64,000 nt of DNA from Zopfochytrium polystomum. Lineage: Eukaryota; Chytridiomycota; Chytridiomycetes; Chytridiales; Chytridiaceae. The notes beneath the pieces were generated by a model. It saw only the letters and a program-made list of their open reading frames with translations, did not search any database and had not been told where the DNA came from. The stretch lies in contig JAIVFJ010000014.1 of NCBI GenBank assembly GCA_025765615.1, forward strand, positions 186,001-250,000. The letters are read 5' to 3'. The position numbers and the translations under genes are program-made. Below are positions 49,160 to 60,000 of this stretch, piece by piece. Every line of letters begins with the position of its first letter. The stretch's first letter is position 1.

Positions 49160-50569
49160 GACCAGATCAAAATCAGAAGGATCTGTCCCGTGCCTTTAGT
49201 GGTACCGTTGATGCTGAGCGATAGCCGAGAGAAATAAGGAGGATTCAATGGGTTGCTATTGAAAAGAACTTTTTGAAAATGTGTGCCACATCTTCTGACA
49301 TACAATTCAACAGAAACGCCACTAGTACTGCACTGATCCTTCGGAGTCGAAATATCCACTCCACCTTCTTCTGAAAGATGCACTCTGCCAACACTTTCTG
49401 GCTTGCTTTAGTTTTGTTCAAGATGATGTCGAGCAAACAGAGAGCTTATTCTATAGGTGTTTGCATGAAGGATTCCAGAAGCTGTAACCTCAGTGAGCCA
49501 TCTTTGCCAGAATCTGATCCAGAAGATTGTTGTTGGATCCAGCCGGCGCCGCGTGGTATGCAGCGAGCAGCACGGGCCTCAAAGGAGGAATCCAATTACA
49601 AACTAGAATTGATGCGAGACTTGCACGGACTTGCTCCAAAAGGCGTGCGCTACATGTGTTGGCGTATGTCGATGATGCCAGGGCCGAGGTAAAGCAATTT
49701 GGTCAGAGCGTCACTGGGTCTACTAGGGATGCAGGCTTACCGCTTTGGACAATGGGGGGCGCCCCAGGACCCAATGCATGAGGTGGCGTAACGGTCGCAC
49801 CGGGTATGCCAGTTAAGGCGGTTGCGTGACGTGGGAGAAAGTGTTGATGTACGATGGGTTGTCAGGGCTGAGGTAAAGCGATTTTTGGTGGAAGCGTGAC
49901 TAGGCCCTCTAGGAATGCAGGTTTACCGCTTTGGACACTGGGAGCCGCCCTGGGATCCAATGCATAAGGTAACGTATCGGCACATACCTGAAGCTGTCAG
50001 GTGCACGCTGATACATCTGATGACGTACCAGAGGTCACGTGTGTGGGAGACAGTCACATACGAGTGGGAAACAAGAAAAAAAACACCACCACTCTTGTCA
50101 ATCCTAGTAAACAATGAAGGCGCAGTCAAGCGCCTGAAGAAGTCGAAGACTGCGGGTCGGGCAGAGTCGGAAACAGTTGCTTCTTCGGCAGTGGCGGTGC
50201 ATGTTTCACCGGTTGTGGACATGGAAGACGCAGAACTCGAAAGGGAAGAAGGAGTCACGCACGAAACCCCTGCACTAGCTCTTCCGGCTGCAGCCAGGCA
50301 GGATGAAGAGAGAAACAGTCTGGGTGACACAGGTGCCGCTGAATGAGCGATAGTTGCAGCTACTGCAAGTGCCCTCGCGATCTCTCGCTGTACTTGACTC
50401 AGGAGCATCACAGCTCATGTCACCAGAAAGATCGTTTTTCAAAGGCTTGGTACTGACAGACGTCAATTGGCAAAAAATATGGTGACATAGGCAGTAGGAG
50501 CCGGAGGCTTTAGGCTAAGGCTTGGTAGAGGATGGTACACACATTACATCGAGAATGCGTTGTATGCTC
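48921..50569. other. Region without a recognised gene; simple repeats and a degenerate duplication
   Basis: This contains A-rich tracts (48959-48975 and 49013-49045) and a (GA)n run (about 49130-49155). Frames at 49245-49436 (minus) and 49915-50346 (plus) are not recognisable. Two imperfect copies of a roughly 110-base unit occur (listed separately). The stretch may be repeat-derived, given the retrotransposon that follows. Confidence 0.45.
49674..49970 (+). repeat. Two imperfect direct copies of a ~110-base unit
   Basis: Copy 1 is about 49674-49781 and copy 2 about 49858-49970. Both contain, in the same order, GCCGAGGTAAAGC-like, CTAGGGATGCAGG-like, TACCGCTTTGGACA and CCAATGCAT blocks, with many point differences. 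The CTAGGGATGCAGGCTT block also occurs near 60052, on the other side of the retrotransposon. Confidence 0.75.
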
Positions 50570-50981
50570 TGTAAACAGTCTACTCTGAGTGAGTGAGTGG
50601 AAGGAGGGAATGAAGTGGAGATGTTTGTGGGTGGTCCTTCTCCCCAACTTGGAGAGAAAGAGAAAAACTCAGTTATGAATTATTGATACATGATGATGAT
50701 ATACACACTGTAATAGTTGCTAGGCAAGTGTGACTGGCACAGGGTAAAAACCTCTCCTATATTATTTGCTTGAGCAGAGGAGGAGGAAAACTGTTGACAC
50801 CAGGTTTCCGTTCCACTTAATACTCAGAGTATTTGTTTACACATCAGTGCAAGCCAGCGCCCAGGTCTGCGTTGGCAGTGACTCTCTCTCCCATGGGCAT
50901 CGTGAGAACAATAACTGACAGTCACATAGGTCCAGGTCTGTCTTGTACCTCTTGCTGCTAACCAGTCAGTTCCGCCCAACA
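50570..50981 (-). repeat. 3' LTR of the copia element
   Basis: On the minus strand it begins TGTTGGGCGGAACTGACTGG directly after a polypurine tract and ends CTGTTTACA (412 bases). The first about 180 bases match the right-hand LTR in direct orientation. The last about 96 bases (50570-50665) match 59165-59263 in inverted orientation. Confidence 0.8.
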
Positions 50982-50990
50982 CCCCCCTGC
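50982..50990 (-). other. Polypurine tract of the copia element
   Basis: GCAGGGGGGT on the minus strand abuts the TGTT start of the 3' LTR, the standard position of the plus-strand primer. Confidence 0.8.
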
Positions 50991-51770
50991 ACAATGGCCA
51001 TGGGTGCAGCACCTGTAATGCCGTAAGCATCTGAGGCTTCAACTGAAAGGGTGTTCAAAAGGTCAGAGCGTGGTCGGAGGCCAAGTAGTGAGGTCAGTTG
51101 CTGGTGCTGAGACGTCAAGAGTGGTTTTGTGAGAATGTCTGCGATCTGGTCGCTGGTTGGTACGTAGTGTACAGTGATCTCTCCAGTGGCTACGCCTTGT
51201 CAGAGGAAATGAGCACGTATGTCAATGTGTTTTGTGCGAGCATGTGTGAGAGGGTTGAGGACTAGTGTGATTGCAGATTGATTGTCCTTGAGGATGGTAG
51301 TGGCTGCTGTGTGGGGAGTTGCAACTCTGATAATACTGCTAAGAGCCATTGTGCTTCTTCGAAGGCTTCAGAAAGTGAGTAGTATTCTGCTTCTGTGGAG
51401 GATAGTGATACTCGATGTTGTTTGTGTGAGACCCAAGAGACAGCAGCACCCATGAGAAAAAAAACATATCCAGTGCGCAATGTGCAGTCTCCAGGTTCGC
51501 CCCCATAAGATGCGTCAGCGTATGCAGCTGGTTCAAGGGTCACATTTGTGAAGAGCCATAGCGGCTTGTGGCTTTGCCTACAGTATAATCCCTTGTCCCA
51601 GGTGCCTCAGAGGTAACAAAGCAGGTGGCGGAGTGCATTGCAATTACACTGGTGTGGTTTCAGTTGGAACTGGGAGAGTACATTTGTTGCAAATGCGATA
51701 TCTGGTCGAGTTTGTGTTGTGAGATATTGAATTTTCATGAGTGTGGATCGATACCAGTGTGAGACTACAC
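50991..51770 (-). pseudogene. Copia RNase H and end of reverse transcriptase
   Basis: The reverse transcriptase end reads STLMKIQYLTTQTRPDIAFA. RNase H then has YADASYGG (first Asp), RTGYVFFLMGAAVSWVSHKQ, SLSSTEAEYYSLSEAFEEA (Glu) and LKDNQSAI (Asp), followed by ARTKHIDIRAHFL, then HYVPTSDQIADILTKPL. An in-frame TGA at 51200-51202 breaks the tail, and another stop follows CYL upstream of the RNase H domain. All catalytic acids of the RNase H are still present. Confidence 0.88.
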
Positions 51771-53160
51771 TGAGGCCTCAGTGATAAAGTCTAGGGATTT
51801 TATTCGCAAAAACAAGCATACCTGTCATAAAACTGCAAGGATCAGGACCCCTATTATTGCTCCCGGTTCTTCAGTTTCCAAGGCGTTATCAAAGTGTATT
51901 TGCAGCTAACCCGTCTTTCTTATTGGGCCTGTTTTTACTACTTTCGTCTTAACAGTTTCTGTTGCGCCAGGGTTTTCTCAACACATTTCTTTTTTGGTGA
52001 CTAACAGAGACTGCCTGACTGCCTAGGGATGGGGTGCCTGACAGGCCGTACCCCAAGCCTGCCTAATTTATTATTTATTTTCGGCACTTGTACATACATG
52101 CATAGGGTTGGGGGGACTTAGAGCATTTGTGGTGGATGCTCCAAGTCAGGGGGGTTGACTTGTCAATTTTCTCTCTCTCTGTTTTTGGGCCATTTCGCTT
52201 TTTCCTATTTTTCTTCAATCTGATTTCTGTCCTTTGGCACCAATACAGAGTCCCTTCAAATCCAGGTGAGGGTAGTGAGAGATGGTACACACCTGGGTGT
52301 GTACATGGTCCCTTCATGGGGCTCCTCTTAAGGGGCCGTGGGTGGGAATGCCGCTGGCCCCACCAGCGACTGTGTGACATTGCCTGCTCTGTGTTGGAGT
52401 GAGGATCCCTGGCGCTTGCCCGCTGCGACAACAGTGGTGGTGGCGACGAAGATGGCGTCGTCGTCCCCAACCTTCCCGTCCCACGAGAGTGTTGGTGGCT
52501 GCGCCCGGTGCAGCCCCTGACACCTGAGAGTTTGATCTACAAGCACCTGCCTCGGTCCTATTGCTGTGAGGGTGAGATGTGTGAGTACGAGTGCGATGTG
52601 ATAAAGCCCGTTGGTCGAGTGATCGTGCCGACGCAGCCCGGCGGGGTGCGTGTACGATTGCAGGTGTTTCCGTGTGCAAGTTCCCTGCTGGCGACCTTCC
52701 AACCCCTACATAGTCGACTCCCTTCTCTCTCTCCCCCCCATCGCTGGCGACGACGAGGGCTCCTGCAGCACCATCTGCGATGAGGGGCGTGAGGTTGCGC
52801 CCTGTCCGTCCTGTCGCTATTAACCGCTCCTGTTGTATTTGAGATTAGGTTCCTGAGATAAAAACCCCTGTTTTCCTCTTCTCTCTCTTTATTCTGCGGT
52901 TGTGTTGCGCCCTCAGGAGTGCCCTTCCGTTTCCCCTTGCATCAGCCTGCAGCCACGCGAGTAATCGGTGCTCTGGCACCGATCCTTCAGAGGATTGTCC
53001 CTCTGAATGTTCATTCTTTGTGTTTGAGACCCCTGTTAGACAGATCAGTAGGGATACTTTGTGGACTAGGCAAGTAGTAGGGCTGAAACACCCCCTAGAC
53101 AACAGCCCAATAAAGTTAGTTTTAGCCTATTATTTGCTTTCCCTCACTCTAGGGCCCAGA
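51771..53160. mobile_element. Insertion of unknown type inside the copia reverse transcriptase
   Basis: Reverse transcriptase coding stops near 53160 (after LTPLALGSG) and resumes near 51770 (WYRSTLMK). The roughly 1.4 kb between has no copia-like coding. At its left edge is the 16-base palindrome CACTGAGGCCTCAGTG (about 51769-51784). TGTGAGACTACACT at about 51758 and its near reverse complement at about 53185-53199 flank it like terminal inverted repeats. Frames inside (for example 52075-52470) are not recognisable. Its ends are approximate. Confidence 0.5.
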
Positions 53161-54960
53161 TCCCAGGGCCAAAGGAGTGAGTATAGTCTCACACCAGCTT
53201 GAGTCGCTCTCACTGAGTTCGATTGACATTTCGTCAAGCATAAAGATGATAGACAATGGAGTTGATGCAATGTCGAGGTCGTCCCACATTTTCTCTTCAG
53301 TGAGAATTGTCCTGGTGAATTCATCTAGGCGCATCCAAATGCCTTTGGTGTTGCGCTTGAGGTGGATGCGAATCACTTGGCTGACAGTGGTTTCCTTGAG
53401 GGACATGCTGTACTCAACGCAAAAAGCATCCTCAATATTTGCAATGAGAGCTGGGGGTGTTGGCCATGACATTGATGTCGTCGACAAAGACAAAGATGAT
53501 TTCAAACGTTTTGCTGCTGAGGGTCTACTCGAAAGAAGAGGCAGGGCTCAGGAAGAGATTGATTGAAGCTGAGTTTCTTGACAATGAACTTGCAAAGGGT
53601 CAGGAACCAGTTTCATCCAGATTGATGGAGTCCATAGAGGCTCTTGAGGAGTTTGCAGAATAGTGTCTTTCCATCTGGAGTGAATCGCTTGTGGCCTTTT
53701 GGTGGATGCATGTAGATGACTTCTTTGAGAAAAGCGTACAGGTAGGCTGTGTTGACATCCATGCTGTGGTACTTGAGGTCAAAAGCAAGGCTGATTGCAA
53801 TGAGCAGTCAGATGGCCTGGATCCAGACGACAGGAGAAAAGGTGTCTGTGTAGTTGATGCCTTTGTGTTGGGTGTTTCCACATGCGACAAGATGAGCTTT
53901 CCATCACTTCAGCCAGCCAAAGGGGTCGAGCTTGTAGGCATAAACCCATTTGCAGAACATTGCGCATATGCCAGGAGGAAGAACTACCAAATTCCCAGAC
54001 CTTGTGCTCATCCATGAGAGAGTGAAGCTCCTCAAGCTCAGATGCAGTCCATTCTTCATTATAGTCTGATGCGTGGGCTTCCTTGTGGGAACATGGCACT
54101 GGTGGGAGTTGTGATTGGTGGATTGGTTCTTTAGGGAAGTGCTTTGGGAAGTGTGGTTCTGGTTTAGCTGATGCAAGGTAGAGTCGCAAGAGATGGCGAG
54201 TGATTGTTCAATTTGCAAGTAGCTTGCAAAGGCCAGTTGGTGCATCTTTGATGTTGACAATGACAGATGGTGGAAGTGGTGATTCAATGACAGGTTCTGG
54301 TTCAGTGTTGACGGATGCTGCTATGTGGTCTGCCGTTGGAGCTAGGCTCTCTTCAGGTTTGTCTTCATCTTTGCCCAGGATGACAGCGAATGTGTCAGGG
54401 TTCCAACCATAGTCGTCATCGTTGTTATCATCTTCCATATCTTGGGGAAGAGTTGGAGGTTGATCTGAGGTGTTTGTTGATGGTGATGGTGGCTGTCCCC
54501 CTGGAAGCCTGGCGCAGTTGCTGGCAAGTACGAGTGGAGGGAGCACTGTCAAGAGGAGAGTTGGATAATTGACGGTAAGAGTCAAGTGGTGGTTCGACAG
54601 GCTTGAAAGAAGGAGAGTCATCAGTTTCAGGAAAATCTGTAAAATCATCAGAGAGAGAAGTTAAGAAATCAGAATTAAGAGATTGAAGCTTAGCATCACT
54701 GCGGACAAGGCCAGGAAAGACATGCTCATGCAAGTTATAGTGGCGTGTCTGAAGAATGGTCTGTGCAGTAAAGTCATAGCTGAGGGCAATGGACTCGCTG
54801 TCTGTGTCAAAACCCAAGAAGAGTCCAAGTGAGGCCCGAGGAGAGAACTTGGTCTTGTGTGAGTTTGCAGGTACTGTATACTCATTGTTGAGTGTGACAA
54901 TGAGGCAGCCAAAAATTCCAAGGTGGTGTAGGTTGGGTTTTCGGCCTTAGTAATATTCAA
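53161..54960 (-). pseudogene. Copia reverse transcriptase (N-terminal and palm part) and linker
   Basis: On the minus strand, LGLFLGFDTDSESIALSYDF ends the integrase-linked region. An acidic Ser/Pro-rich linker follows, then ASELEELHSLMDEHKVWE. A frameshift near 53990 leads to MFCKWVYAYKLDPFGWLK, then TAYLYAFLKEVIYMHPPKGH, LFCKLLKSLYGLHQSG and the catalytic FVDD box (about 53478-53489), where copia elements normally have YVDD. IHLKRNTKGIWMRLDEF and LTPLALGSG follow. Several frame changes make it defective. Confidence 0.85.
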
Positions 54961-55830
54961 ATGGAATTTGACCAGTGTGATTGGGTTGCGTGCGATTGCA
55001 CAGGAATGAAGCATGGCGTATTGCGTAGGACCAGAAGAACCGTGGAAGCTGGGCTTCAATCAGGAGACAGGAAGCAATGTGAGTGATGACCTTGATGGCA
55101 TTTTCTGCAACGCCATCACCCTCCTTGACATAAGGGACAGAAGGCTGAAAGACAATGGGAGGTCTGTGGTTCATACAGTAGGCCTCAAATTGCTGAGTGT
55201 TTGTCTGCCTGTACAAATAGTGTTCGACGAGTGGGGAAGAGTTGCTCTTCAAAGCAATGTGATCAATTATCTGTTGAGTGACACCTGCTGTGCGAGTGAC
55301 AGTGTTGACCCAAGTACAGCCTGTGGCGTAGTCGACAATAACTTCAAAGTAGTTGAAACCATCAAGAGAACGTGTACTGATCTTTCCAGTTTGGTCGGCA
55401 CACAGCATCTGCAGCAGGGCAACATCAAAACGAGGTTTGGCCATGAGGTGTTGCCGGCGCATTGCCATATCGCAAATGAGGCAAGGCTCGTGTGTTGTTG
55501 GTAGTGGAGCAGGAGCACTGTTGACATCACCAGACTTGAGAGTGTCGCGTACTTGCTCTCAGTGGATGTGGCCAAAACGTCAGTGCCATAGGTTGTGTGC
55601 AGATGCTGGTGATGTGTAGGCAATGGGCTCAACTGAAATTTTCCTCTGTGCAGCTGTTTGCTGGACTGGGTTGAGATAGTAAAGGCTGGCATGTCGTTTG
55701 CCAATCTTGATGCCATGTTGTGATGCAAGTGTAGCAAGATCAAGAAGAAAGACAGAATCTTGAGTGAATAGCATCCCAGCAGTTGGGTCTTGGAGGACAT
55801 ATGAGATTCCTAATCTCATGGGCCATTGAG
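54947..55830 (-). pseudogene. Copia integrase with GAG-pre-integrase segment
   Basis: The pre-integrase part reads MLFTQDSVFLLDLATLASQH and GKRHASLYYLNP. The integrase zinc-finger part has THEPCLICDMA. The core has MLCADQTGKISTRSLDGFNY (first Asp), TNTQQFEAYC and YVKEGDGVAENAIKVI (Glu), then LPRFFWSYAIRHASFLCNR. One frame is open over 54947-55468. The second catalytic Asp region appears altered (YRQTNTQQFEAYC where DNGGEF-like sequence is usual). Confidence 0.85.
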
Positions 55831-57188
55831 CTATTGAGGTCTCTTTAAAAAAGCTCTTCCTTGACTAGTTCATTCGTTTTACCTTTACGTATAGTGGCCC
55901 CCCCATCAATCACAAACAACCACTCTATTCCTATGTTTGAATACTTATTCTTACTTTCAAAAGTAACTCAGTGCTGATGCCCCGCATCAAAAAGAGCATC
56001 TGGTGTTCCTTGTGCTGAATGGGCCTAAGCACAAGGCGCACACCCTTTATTTCTTCTTATTTTTACTCATTTTCTCTTATTTTCCCTTTTTCCCACCTTT
56101 CAAGCCTCTGTCCCTGCACTGATGTGGCCTCCCAGCCCTCAATTTCAGCCCATCTCAAATATGAGGCAGGAGAGACACTGGGTGGAGGGGGGTGTGGCTG
56201 AAAGATGATTCATTCTTACAAATTGTTCTTTTCTTTCATTTTCTCCTTTTTGTCTTTTTCTTCTTTTTCTTCCTCCTTCTTTCTTTCTCTCTCTGATCCC
56301 CATAAATACTGCCCCTTTCCCCCCCTTCTTCTCTTCAATAATAACTCTCAACTCAAAAACAATCAATAAGACTCCCCCTTGGGCAGCCCCTGTTTGACTA
56401 GTTGCGTCCCTCATATCTCCTTTCAGGGTGTTGTAAGGTGAGTGCCTCCCCAAAAGACCATGTGTATGGTGGATAGGAGACCTTCCCTGGCAAAGTGCAG
56501 AGTGGGCCAAGCAGGGAAGATGGAGTCCTCTTTTGGTGTAGGAGATCCCCCTGGCAAGTGCAGAGTAGGCCAACCAGGGTGGATTAGAAGTCCTCTTTGG
56601 CCAGAGCCCCCAGACCAAGCAAGTAGAGGTAGCATTCCCCCAGGCAAGTGCAGAGTAGGCCAAGCTGTGTGAGTGCCCCCTCCCCAAAGCAAGAGTGTGT
56701 GAAGACCAAGTTGGGTTGGGTCTACTGAGATGAGAACTTAGAGAGGCTAGTGCAGAGTGGGCCAAGCTTTCTTTGTTACTTACAGTAATCTGCCATTGCA
56801 CCCCTCTTTTGAGCACAACTTCACCATCAGGTTCTTCCCTCTTCAAGTCAAGCCTGCTCATCTTCCACATCAAGTTGGTATGTCGGATACCATCCCATCC
56901 TGTATGGGCGCTCCAGGGCTTAACCCTGTCATCTCATGCCTATGGCACCCATGATTCATTCATGTGGAGACTTGTCTCTGTATGTTTGTCCATGGCACTC
57001 ATGAGTCAGCCATGACTTGTGACAGTTATTGATTGGTATATCTGTGCTTTCAGAACATACATAGAGAGTAGTATTAACACCAACACCAGGGTACTGGCCC
57101 TTAGAACCAGGAGTTCCCCATCATTGATGACTTGTCCTTTCCCCACATATCCACTAGACTATGGGATGAGCCTTCAGAGATGTGGAGG
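55820..57188. mobile_element. Insertion inside copia, with four spaced repeats
   Basis: ATCTCAT stands at both edges (55813-55819 and 57189-57195), as a 7-base target duplication would. Between them copia coding is absent. Inside are pyrimidine-rich sequence (56050-56350) and four copies of a roughly 20-base unit like GGCAAGTGCAGAGTAGGCCA, starting near 56488, 56552, 56643 and 56745. No transposase or reverse transcriptase frame is visible, so a non-autonomous element is likely. Confidence 0.5.
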
Positions 57189-59067
57189 ATCTCATAGACA
57201 TGCGACAGAGAGAGGAGCGGTTCCTTGAGTGATGGGACATGAAGCACATTGCAGAGCACCACATCAAAACCAGGAAAAGTGAGAGTGACAGATCCAATTC
57301 CTTTGATGCGGCATTCATGGTCGTCTGCTAGGCGGGCATGGTGTTTGGTTTCAAATCGCTGGTACTCAGTGAATTGCTCCTGTTGTGGGATGATTGTGGG
57401 TACAGCTCCAGAATGGATCATGTATGGAAGAGAGGCTATGCCTGTGTGTGACACGCTCACTGTTGCAGTGTTCACAAAGAAGTAGAAGCAAGAGGGACCG
57501 TATTTGAGAAGAAGAAGAAACAGAGGGCCTTCCTGTAGCAGGTTGAGGGGTGAAATCCAGAGAAAGGAACAAGAGTTGCTTGCAGTACAGCCACAGTTGC
57601 TGAGGCTGAAGCATGGTTTGGTTGAGCTGGTGTGAAGTGCTTTGGAGCCTGGCTGAGATGGCATTGGGCTCAGCGCATGTGCAGGCAGTGCTCAGACTTG
57701 TGTGTGTGTGTGTGTTGGTGGCCAAGTTTGGAGTCTCCACACAGAACTTGCACCCAGTGCCTTCAACTCTTCCAAGACGTCGATGGATTGAGGTAGCATT
57801 TGGCTCCAGCCTATGGGTGACTCCTGGCTTGCGGCAGTCACGACAGTCCCTTTCCATGTGGTGAACGTATGCCTTGTGGTAACCACACCAGTAGCATGGC
57901 CTATCCCCACGACGAGGGGAGTGAGCGCAGTTGTGTTCGTCATGGATGTTGCAACCCCTGTTGTCGCTGTTCCTGTAGTTGCTTCCTTGGAGATTGTTTT
58001 GTTCTGCTCGCTCAAGGTCATTGCAACCTCCTTGGATGTGGTCACTTCAGTGGCGTCTATCTTCGCAGTTGTCATGGTTGTCACAGTGGATGTTGCCCAC
58101 GTGACACCAGGTGCAGTTGTTGCAGCAGTTCCTGCGGTCTTCCTCTTCATCCACCTCAAGGGCAGTTAAGACAGCAGTAAGCTCATCCATGATATTCTGT
58201 AGATCGTTGAAGCAGGCGTCATTGTTTCGAAGTGCTGCCACAAATGGTCCAAAACGACTATGAGCTGAGCTGCACGCAAGGTGTGTGCACAGTTTGCTCT
58301 GCAGTTTGTGTACAAACTCATCAAGTCTGTTCTGGCCATGACTTTAGATGAATAGTTGCTGAAGTCGCTCAATCTCACACACATAAGAATTCAGATCTTG
58401 GTAACGCAAGGGGCTTTGAGTGTCTGTGCGTAGCTGCAGCCCTGACCATCCGTTTTCAAAATCATCATTCGAGCTGGATGGGCGGGCATTGTTGAATGTT
58501 CGGCGAATGGCAGCCACACAGTCTCGATAGAGGTGAATGTTGCAGCAGCACAAACAAGTCCAAGGTCTCTGGAAGCCTGATCATCAAAGCTGACTGAGCT
58601 GTTTCATTCTCCTTGTTGAAGGTGGCATGCATCTTCAGCACAGCATTCATGAACTCTGATGAAGTCATGATGTGATGCTGAATCCAGTACTTGACAGTTG
58701 CTTCAACAGCCACAACTGGTCCAGCATTAGCTTGCTCAGCGACAGTTGGTACATAGAGATAGTTCAGTGAGAGTGTTTCACCAGCCTTCAGCTCTGGTGT
58801 GCTGTGCCCACCATTTCAACAGTGCAACCAGAAACGCCATCCGTCCCACTGATCCTTGGGTAGGTGTGTGACGAACGTATGGTAGGTCTCCTCATTGCAG
58901 AAAGGTCTCTCAAGAGGGAATAGGTCCGTCTGCGTTAGGTCCTGAATTCCCTTTTCGCCAATAACCTTGATCTGAAGGTTGCTAATAAAGTCATTGAATT
59001 CCGTCAGCGTCTTGCCAGTGAACATGCCAACAAACGAGTTTAGGTTGGATGACATTGCGTTGCTCAT
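57101..59067 (-). pseudogene. Copia gag, zinc knuckle and protease
   Basis: Gag starts at ATG 59067 (MSNAMSSNLNSFVGMFTG...) and reads through frame changes. A zinc-knuckle-like CYWCG...HHMERDC lies near 57830-57895 (H-x4-C end kept, longer spacer than usual). The protease part has IHSGAVPTIIPQQEQF, GIGSVTLTFPGFDVVL and VLHVPSLKEPLLSLS. The protease active site, normally DSGA, reads HSGA (codon CAT at 57413-57415), so it should be inactive. Confidence 0.8.
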
Positions 59068-59164
59068 AGTGATGATTCTGTTGCAGGAGAAAACCAGCAG
59101 CTGGAAAAATTTGGAGGAGCTACTTGACAGTCTGGCAGTGACAAATAGTGACCCTAGGAGTTAT

Positions 59165-59824
59165 TTTCTTTCTCTCCAAGTTGGGGAGAAGGACCACCCA
59201 CAAACACACATCCCCACTTCATTCACTCCTTCCACTAACTCACTCAGAGTAGACTGTTTACAGTTGTCTGAACCAATGTTGAACCAGGGACTGGTTGATT
59301 TGAAATGCCCCTGATTTCAAATCACCTTTCCTCTGTGGGAAGACTGGTCACTGGACACAGACCTCTGGACAGACCTTGGTTGATTTGAAATGCTCCTGAA
59401 GATTTCAAATCATTTTCCCCAATCTGTGGGAAGACCGTGCTTGCACTGGGCTCCACACAGAGCTTGGTTGATTTGAAATTCTCTGAAGATTTCAAACCAC
59501 CCTCCCTCTGTGGGAAGGGGTTTACAACACCTCCCCAGAACAAAGTCCTGTCTGAAGCAGTTTGCAACTTGTTCAGATAGGCAAAACAGGAAAACTGGTC
59601 AACCTTCCCGCAGGTGCATAAATTGGGCAGAGTTTTCTTATTGAAAAAAGACACTCTCACGCCAATGTGCCAGTCCCTGCCTAAAACAAGCTCTCTTTAC
59701 CCTCTTGCCCTTGATTGCTTGCTACGCTCGCTCCCTTGTACAAGTTCTCAATTCAAGCCTCAGTTCCTCGACCCTTCAACCTTCTTGCAACGCTGCCTCC
59801 ACTCACAATGTCGCCTTCTACACA
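59165..59824 (+). repeat. Block of copia LTR/leader apparently inverted
   Basis: The plus-strand segment 59165-59263 matches the minus-strand end of the 3' LTR (CTCTCCAAGTTGGGGAG ... GACTGTTTACAG). It therefore lies opposite to the rest of the element, and the LTR-start match resumes only at 59825. The block reads, on the plus strand, LTR end, tandem repeats, then CACAATGTCGCC, which suits an inverted leader. Confidence 0.7.
59293..59520. repeat. Three tandem ~86-base repeats with internal inverted repeats
   Basis: Units start near 59293, 59378 and 59466 with GGTTGATTTGAAAT, followed by its near inverse GATTTCAAA(T/C)CA and TCTGTGGGAAG. Each unit can fold into a short stem. They lie in the presumed copia leader. 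Confidence 0.85.
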
Positions 59825-60000
59825 CCGGGTTTCTGTTCCACTTAATACTTGGAGTATTTGTCATCAGCGCAAGCCAGTGCCCAGGTCTGCATTGGCGGTG
59901 GCTCACTCTCCCATGGGCATTGTGAATGATAACTGACAATCACAATAGGTTTGGATCCGTCTTGTGCCTCTTGTTGCTAGCCAGTCAGTTCCACCTAACA
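59825..60000 (-). repeat. Start of the 5' LTR of the copia element
   Basis: On the minus strand it begins TGTTAGGTGGAACTGACTGG at 60000. It matches 50800-50981 base for base apart from scattered changes, including CCCATGGGAGAG and TTAAGTGGAAC. Confidence 0.85.

Larger units (their letters stand above)
50570..60000 (-). mobile_element. Degenerate Ty1/copia-class LTR retrotransposon
   Basis: Read on the minus strand, the order is 5' LTR, gag, zinc knuckle, protease, integrase, reverse transcriptase, RNase H, polypurine tract and 3' LTR. Integrase before reverse transcriptase defines the copia class. Directly repeated LTR parts lie at 50800-50981 and 59825-60000; both begin TGTT. The flanks TGCTC (50565-50569) and TGTTC (60001-60005) look like a 5-base target duplication with one change. 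The coding parts carry stops and frameshifts, two insertions interrupt them, and the 5' end looks inverted, so the copy cannot be autonomous. Confidence 0.9.
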
